NCBI GenBank assembly: GCA_900544135.1
Contig: UQTU01000009.1
Span: forward strand, 1 to 64,000
From: an uncultured Collinsella sp.
GTDB lineage: Bacteria > Actinomycetota > Coriobacteriia > Coriobacteriales > Coriobacteriaceae
Reading direction: 5' to 3'
DNA length: 64,000 nucleotides
A program made the translations under genes and the position numbers. Positions 60,127 to 64,000 of this stretch are shown one piece after another. The notes under the pieces were generated by a model. The model was not told where the DNA came from and did no database searches. It saw nothing but the letters and a program-made list of their open reading frames with translations. Position 1 is the first letter of the stretch. Each line of letters opens with the position of its first letter.

Positions 60127-60576
60127 ATGAAATACCGGAAGTCGCGGATATCCATCAACGAACAAATAGCACTATTGACAGAATACAGGGGTCTTAAGTG
60201 CTCTGATCAAAGCGAACTCGAGCGAGCTTTGGTCGAAGTCGGCCACTACAGACTGTCGGCCTACTGGTTTCCCTACAAAACCAAATGCAAGTCCGGGATT
60301 ACCATCTTTCGCGAAGGCACAACATTCGAAACCATCATCTACACGTATGAATTTGACCGAGCCCTCCGGCAGTTAATGTTTGATGCGGTCGGCAGAATTG
60401 AGATCTACCTCAAAAGCAGCATTGCCTATCTTGCCTCTGAGGAACGCAGGCCTTTCTGTTACCCAGATGTCGCCATAACGAGGCTCAACTCGGCATGTCC
60501 ATCGCGCTTTGCGCCGCGCTGGGCTACGCAGCCGTCTTTGGCAGCGCCACCAATACGCTGCTCGCACCCATCCTGA
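60127..60576 (+). pseudogene. Abi family (AbiD/AbiF-type) abortive infection protein, truncated
   Basis: The first about 110 residues match the Abi_2-type N-terminus: ISINEQIALLTEYRGLKCSDQSELERALVEVGHYRLSAYWFPYK, then TTFETIIYTYEFDRALRQLMFDAVGRIEIYLKSSIAY. Full proteins are about 300 residues with a second catalytic part that is absent. After EERRPFCYPDVAITRL the frame enters sequence that belongs, in another frame, to a ClC channel fragment. The gene was therefore cut and fused by a recombination event near 60450-60475. The intact upstream leader folds into a pseudoknot that contains its ribosome site. Defence function is lost unless the fragment is enough. Confidence 0.75.
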
Positions 60577-60689
60577 TTGGCTGCGAAGTCTTCGGCTTTG
60601 GCGACTTGCCGAAGTTCTTTATTGTCTGCGTCGTGGCTTACCTGTTCAACATGGATAAGTCGATCTACGCCCTGCAGAAGCGGGCGTAG
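60474..60689 (+). pseudogene. ClC-type chloride channel, C-terminal remnant
   Basis: About 70 residues read HNEAQLGMSIALCAALGYAAVFGS, then ATNTLLAPILIGCEVFGFGDLPKFFIVCVVAYLF and a tail NMDKSIYALQKRA. This resembles the last two helices of a ClC-family channel or exchanger (TNTLLAPILIGCEVFG is like the ClC helix N/R regions). More than 300 N-terminal residues are missing. It begins right at the point where the Abi reading frame loses homology, so the two fragments mark a deletion or rearrangement joint. The first ATG at 60495 has no ribosome site. Confidence 0.6.
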
Positions 60690-60753
60690 ATGGATGTCCA
60701 AGCAGGTGGTCTCAACCGGAAACGGCGTCTTGGCTATGCAAAGTGCTCGAACG

Positions 60754-61332
60754 TTATTCCTCGTACGCGCCCTCAAGCCGGAGCAGCCACTCCTTACGGT
60801 CGAGGCCGCCGGCATATCCGTTAAGCGAGCCGTCGGCCGCGACCACGCGATGGCACGGCACGATAATCGAAATGGGATTACGCGCGACCGCGGCCCCCAC
60901 GGCACGGGGAGACACAACGGGTGCTTCGTTTCCCGGTACACGATGTCGAGCCGCAACACGCTGGGCGATCTCACCATACGTAGCGACCTCGCCACGCGGG
61001 ATAGAAAGCAGCTCAAACCAAACCTCACGCTGAAACGCCGTGCCAATCATATGCAACGGCGGCGTAAACCGAGGCTCCTGCCCCGCAAAATAAGCATTCA
61101 GCCAAGCCCAAGAACGCTCAAGCACCGAAGATGCCGCGCCATTTGCCGGACTCACCGAAGACATCCCACCGGTACCAGAAACCGCATCGGCACCTACGAC
61201 ATACTCCGCATCCTCTTTGAGCAGCGTAGAGCCAAAGTGCTCCTGACCCTCAAACCAAAGCCCCGTCAAACCGCGGCCATCAGCGGCAAGCAAGATTTCG
61301 CCCAAAGGCGAAGCAAACGTCGTCGTGACCAC
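60754..61332 (-). CDS. ogt: Methylated-DNA-protein-cysteine methyltransferase
   Basis: This protein repairs O6-alkylguanine by transferring the alkyl group to its own cysteine. It is 192 residues with the C-terminal active site NPISIIVPCHRVVAADGSLNGYAGGLDRKEWLL (PCHRV) and the upstream helix-turn-helix WFELLSIPRGEVATYGEIAQRV. The N-terminal domain is shorter and less conserved. The start is GTG at 61332, preceded by GAAAGGAG. It is a single-copy repair gene with no regulator nearby. Confidence 0.95.
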   Translation of the reverse strand: MVTTTFASPLGEILLAADGRGLTGLWFEGQEHFGSTLLKEDAEYVVGADAVSGTGGMSSVSPANGAASSVLERSWAWLNAYFAGQEPRFTPPLHMIGTAFQREVWFELLSIPRGEVATYGEIAQRVAARHRVPGNEAPVVSPRAVGAAVARNPISIIVPCHRVVAADGSLNGYAGGLDRKEWLLRLEGAYEE

Positions 61333-61499
61333 CAGCGGCTCCTTTCAAAACTCCGCAACATAATACCGCGAATTGTGCAAACAACCCCCGCAGATACGTC
61401 CGGGCGGGCTCGCAATTACTTCAGCGAGGCTGTTTTTCCCAATCAAGCGAAGAAGACGCGGGGCTTCGACGCCAGAGCGGTACCCCCGCCAGCTGAGCT

Positions 61500-61670
61500 C
61501 TAATACTTTTCCCGAGAAGTGAACGAGTAAAAACGAAGCCCCGGAGCATCCACACCTTTAGACCGCAAAACCGCAGGATTCGCACTGCAAAACCGCAGGA
61601 AATAGCGGTCAAAATATGCCAATGCTTCGGGGGTCCAAATAAGGTCGTTCACTTCTCGGGAAAGTATTAG
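61500..61670. repeat. 171-bp element with about 26-bp terminal inverted repeats
   Basis: Arms CTAATACTTTTCCCGAGAAG (61500-61519, continuing to 61526) and its complement at 61645-61670 match with a single indel. The interior holds GACCGC...GCGGTC and two copies of CGCAAAACCGCAGGA-like sequence. No transposase and no clear target duplication were found. It lies in the 700-base gap between ogt and asd, where no convincing gene exists. Layout suggests a MITE-like element or a large structured transcript. Confidence 0.7.
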
Positions 61671-61689
61671 ACCTCGATTCGCACCAAGC

Positions 61690-61780
61690 CCAAAGTCACC
61701 CCAGGCAGCAGGCGCGAAGCGCCGCAGCTGCCGGCCGCGCCCCAAAGTCCCGCATGGCGGCAGGCGCGAAGCGCCGAGGC
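61690..61780. repeat. 52-bp tandem direct repeat with GGCGC-GAA-GCGCC hairpins
   Basis: Two units of about 52 bases contain CCCAAAGTC near the start and GCAGGCGCGAAGCGCCG near the end (GGCGCGAAGCGCC at 61711-61723 and 61763-61775). Each makes a five-base stem with a GAA loop. They are in the ogt-asd gap between the 171-bp element and giant hairpin C. Confidence 0.65.
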
Positions 61781-61887
61781 CGCCGCCGGAACCAGGGCCC
61801 GCAACAGCCACGTGCCCCCCCACATCAGCCCAGCGGCCCCAACCAACAACGGCCCCATCGCAGACCGCTCGCAGCAGCGTCACCACA

Positions 61888-62017
61888 GGCGGGGGCCGGG
61901 CTTAGTTTTCAGAACACTCCGCAGACCAGTGTGGCGCCTTGTCCGCGGCTCCGAAGGAGCAGGACAAGGCGCCACACATGGTCGAGGACGTTCTGAAAAC
62001 TAAGCCCGGCCCCCGCC
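61888..62017. repeat. Giant intergenic hairpin C (130 bp)
   Basis: Perfect 28-bp outer arms (61888-61915 with 61990-62017) and a perfect 16-bp inner stem (GTGTGGCGCCTTGTCC at 61929-61944 with 61962-61977). The apex is GCTCC-GAA-GGAGC. The internal loop (ACTCCGCAGACCA with ATGGTCGAGGAC) is partly complementary. It ends 14 bases before the asd stop codon on the minus strand. It lacks the AACTAGGG motif of A and B. Confidence 0.92.
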
Positions 62018-62031
62018 GGACAGGTCCACCG

Positions 62032-63057
62032 CTACTCGCAGAGCAGCTTGGCGATCTGGACGGCGTTGGTTGCCGCGCCCTTACGGATTTGGTCGCCGCA
62101 GCACCAGAAGGTGATGCCGCGCGCGGCCTCGGGGTTCGAGATGTCGCGACGTGCGCGGCCGACCCAAATCAGGTCCTGGTCGGACGTATCCATCGGCATG
62201 GGGAAACGGTCGTGTGCATCCTCGGCAGCCATATCGTCAACCAGCTTGACGCCGGGAGCGGCAGCCAGCGCAGCACGAGCCTCCTCGACCGTAATATCGC
62301 GCTCAAACTCGAGCGTAATGCTCTCGGAGTGCGAACGCAGCACGGGCACGCGCACGCAGGTGCAGTTCACGCGCAACTCGGGCAGGTGCATGATCTTACG
62401 GCCCTCGTTCTGCAGCTTCATCTCCTCGGAGGTAAAGCCTTCCTCCTTGACGCCGCCGATCTGCGGAATCAGGTTGCTCGCCAGCTGGGCGGCAAACGCG
62501 CGCGGCTCGGGAATCTCCTCGCCGCGGCCCAGGGCGGCCAGCTGAGCCTCGAGCTCGGCCATACCGGGAGCGCCGGCACCCGAAGCCGCCTGATACGTCG
62601 AGACGATCATGCGCTTCACACCGGCGAGCTGATGCAGCGGCCACGTGGGAACCAGGCCGATGATGGTCGCGCAGTTGGGGTTGGCGATAAGGCCGTGATG
62701 CCACTTGATATCGTCGGCATTGATCTCGGGCACGACCAGCGGCACCTCGGGATCCATACGGAAAGCATGGCTGTTGTCGACCACGACGGCGCCGCGCTTG
62801 ACGGCCTCGGGCAGCAGCTCCTTGGCGATATCGTCGCCGGCAGCGCCGAGTACGATGTCGCAGCCCTCAAAGGCCTCGGGGCAAGCCTCTTCGATTACGA
62901 TCTGCTCGCCGCGGAACTCAACGGTCTTGCCCGCAGAGCGCGCGCTCGCCAGCAGCTTGAGCTTACCGACCGGAAACTTCTGCTCGTTGAGGCACTCGAG
63001 CATCTGGGTGCCCACGGCTCCCGTCGCGCCCAAAATAGCAACCGTGTACTGTTTCAT
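62032..63057 (-). CDS. asd: Aspartate-semialdehyde dehydrogenase
   Basis: Asd reduces aspartyl phosphate to aspartate semialdehyde with NADPH, supplying lysine, methionine, threonine and diaminopimelate. It is 341 residues from the ATG at 63057 (AAAGGGGGAAGC upstream). The nucleotide-binding motif is VAILGATGAVGTQMLECL, and the catalytic Cys lies in GLIANPNCATI, followed by KRMIVSTYQAASGAG; His lies in the later NCTCVRVPVLRSHSESI. The frame upstream of 63057 is not needed. It follows lysC on the same strand with a terminator in between. Confidence 0.95.
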   Translation of the reverse strand: MKQYTVAILGATGAVGTQMLECLNEQKFPVGKLKLLASARSAGKTVEFRGEQIVIEEACPEAFEGCDIVLGAAGDDIAKELLPEAVKRGAVVVDNSHAFRMDPEVPLVVPEINADDIKWHHGLIANPNCATIIGLVPTWPLHQLAGVKRMIVSTYQAASGAGAPGMAELEAQLAALGRGEEIPEPRAFAAQLASNLIPQIGGVKEEGFTSEEMKLQNEGRKIMHLPELRVNCTCVRVPVLRSHSESITLEFERDITVEEARAALAAAPGVKLVDDMAAEDAHDRFPMPMDTSDQDLIWVGRARRDISNPEAARGITFWCCGDQIRKGAATNAVQIAKLLCE

Positions 63058-63130
63058 GCTTCCCCCTTTAAAGGTTGTGGCTTTTGCCCGCACGCCGAGC
63101 AGGCCAATTATTGTTGCCAGTGTATACAAG

Positions 63131-63159
63131 AACGGGGCGGGCACGAAACCCGCCCCGTC
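63131..63159 (-). terminator. Hairpin between lysC and asd
   Basis: ACGGGGCGGG at 63132-63141 pairs with CCCGCCCCGT at 63149-63158, in the 170 bases between lysC and asd. It may reduce read-through from lysC to asd. Confidence 0.5.
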
Positions 63160-63189
63160 GAAACGAAACCGAAACGAAACGCCCCGCCG

Positions 63190-63218
63190 TAGATTTTGAG
63201 ACATGACTCAAAAATCTA
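63190..63218 (-). terminator. AT-rich hairpin just after lysC
   Basis: On the minus strand TAGATTTTTGAG pairs with CTCAAAATCTA around a short loop, 12 bases after the lysC stop. It lacks a T-run but is the first stable stem downstream. Confidence 0.5.
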
Positions 63219-63230
63219 GCGAGATAGCAG

Positions 63231-64000
63231 CTACTTGTGGAGCGCAGCCAGAGCGGGATCGACCGGCGCGGAAGCCTCCAGGTCGGAGACCTTCACAATG
63301 CCGTTCTCATCGGAGAAGGCACGGTAAATGGTCCGAATCGCCAGGTCGAAGTCCTTCTCCTCGACACCGATAATGATGTTGATCTCGTCGCAGCTCTGCG
63401 AAATCATACGCACGCTCACGCCGGCCTGGCCAAGCATACCAAACAGATGGCCCGAGATACCTGCACGGCCGCGCAGGTTACGACCGACGGTCGCGATAAG
63501 TGCCAAGCCCTCGACCACCTCGATCTCGAGCGGCTCGACCTCCTGCTGAATGTCGCCTACGAGCGAGTACAGCGAATCGCGCACGTCCTGCTCCTGCACC
63601 ACAGCACCAAAGCGGTCGACACCGGTGGGCATGTGCTCGACGGAAACGTCATAGCGTTCGAAGACCGAAAGCGCACGGCGCATAAAGCCGACGCGCGGCT
63701 TGGTACGGTCGCGGGCAACGTTGATGGCGACAAAGCCGCGCTTACCGGTCACGCCGGTAATGATGGGCTCTGCCTCACCCTCGTCAGCCGTCTCGCTAAT
63801 GATGGTGCCGGGGTCCTGCGGCGCATTGGTGTTCTTGATGACCAGTGGAATGCCTGCCTCGCGCACAGGGAACACGGCCTCCTCGTGCAGGACGCTTGCA
63901 CCCATGTACGAAAGCTCGCGCAGCTCCTCGTAGGTAACGCGGGCGATGGGCTGAGCCTCGGGCACAATGCGAGGATCAGCAGAATAGAAGCCCGAAACGT
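63231..64000 (-). CDS. lysC: Aspartate kinase, C-terminal part (5' end beyond the window)
   Basis: This is the first enzyme of the aspartate pathway, phosphorylating aspartate; only about 256 residues are in the window. The frame is open to the window edge. The residues at the edge, VSGFYSADPRIVPEAQPI, match the kinase-domain DP-R-V segment, then VTYEELRELSYMGASVLHEEAVFPV. Two regulatory ACT-like domains follow (ITGVTGKRGFVAINVARD; VEVVEGLALIATVGRNLRG; HLFGMLGQAGVSVRMISQSCDEINIIIGV), which usually bind lysine or threonine. Reading from 63965 as a GTG start would be artificial. Next to asd, as in many bacteria. Confidence 0.95.
   Translation of the reverse strand, partial: VSGFYSADPRIVPEAQPIARVTYEELRELSYMGASVLHEEAVFPVREAGIPLVIKNTNAPQDPGTIISETADEGEAEPIITGVTGKRGFVAINVARDRTKPRVGFMRRALSVFERYDVSVEHMPTGVDRFGAVVQEQDVRDSLYSLVGDIQQEVEPLEIEVVEGLALIATVGRNLRGRAGISGHLFGMLGQAGVSVRMISQSCDEINIIIGVEEKDFDLAIRTIYRAFSDENGIVKVSDLEASAPVDPALAALHK

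Noticed and set aside
61500..61886. A 128-codon gene on the minus strand in the ogt-asd gap
   Set aside because: It spans an inverted-repeat element and tandem repeats, has no ribosome site and reads as low-complexity sequence.

Overview
The window is GC-rich bacterial chromosome from a Gram-positive anaerobe, most likely a human-gut Coriobacteriia and probably a Collinsella-like species. This is inference. The support is strong Shine-Dalgarno sites, LPXTG-like surface anchoring, a very large BadF/BadG-type acyl-CoA dehydratase activase, an Asp23/AmaP/DUF2273 envelope-stress cluster, a deoxyxylulose-phosphate synthase, and many intergenic hairpin repeats. No rRNA, tRNA, CRISPR array, transposase or prophage was recognised.

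Layout. 0.1-2.1 kb: groES-groEL. 2.6-5.9 kb: an amidohydrolase and a divergent M20 amidohydrolase. 6-9.8 kb: DUF2752, two zinc-ribbon membrane proteins and a YitT protein. 10-11.5 kb: the Asp23/DUF2273/AmaP cluster. 11.6-17.8 kb: YebC, a large membrane protein, lgt, a NifU-like protein, dCMP deaminase and coaX. 18-19.7 kb: an OPT transporter. 19.9-23.3 kb: a CAP-domain coiled-coil surface protein whose signal peptide is separated from its body by a G8 homopolymer frameshift. 23.6-26 kb: a DUF389 membrane protein, a small membrane protein and an arylsulfotransferase remnant. 26.1-31.6 kb: the 1593-residue activase and its TetR regulator. 31.7-32.2 kb: a compact locus that looks like an undescribed type I toxin-antitoxin. 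32.2-35.7 kb: a HAD phosphatase, a PII protein beside an internally deleted ammonium transporter, a frameshifted CmpB-like membrane protein and an HD hydrolase. 36-42.5 kb: dxs, then an amino-acid ABC transporter with a class C26 amidohydrolase. 42.6-44.9 kb: an Hpt protein and a GGDEF-like/REC/HD-GYP protein. 45-55.5 kb: single-gene units (alpha/beta hydrolase, radical SAM, map, a 2-hydroxyacid dehydrogenase, a PIN/RelB toxin-antitoxin, M18 peptidase, an Ntn-type amidase, pfkA, an HTH membrane protein). 55.6-59 kb: a MacB/FtsX-type ABC exporter. 59.3-61.3 kb: a GyrI-like protein, an Abi-family remnant with a pseudoknotted leader fused to a ClC channel remnant, and ogt. 62-64 kb: asd and the 3' part of lysC, the first steps of aspartate-family amino acid synthesis.

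The most unusual content is between genes. There are several families of hairpin-forming repeats, some showing compensatory changes between copies, and three copies of one family run into the stop codon of the neighbouring gene. There are three giant hairpins (130-199 bp) with arms of about 28-33 bp, two of which share loop motifs although their arms are unrelated. There is a three-unit hairpin array, and a perfect 29-bp inverted repeat 1.5 kb apart. The best candidates for something new are the type I toxin-antitoxin-like locus near 31.8-32.1 kb, the giant-hairpin family, and the H-type pseudoknot that contains the ribosome binding site of the Abi remnant.
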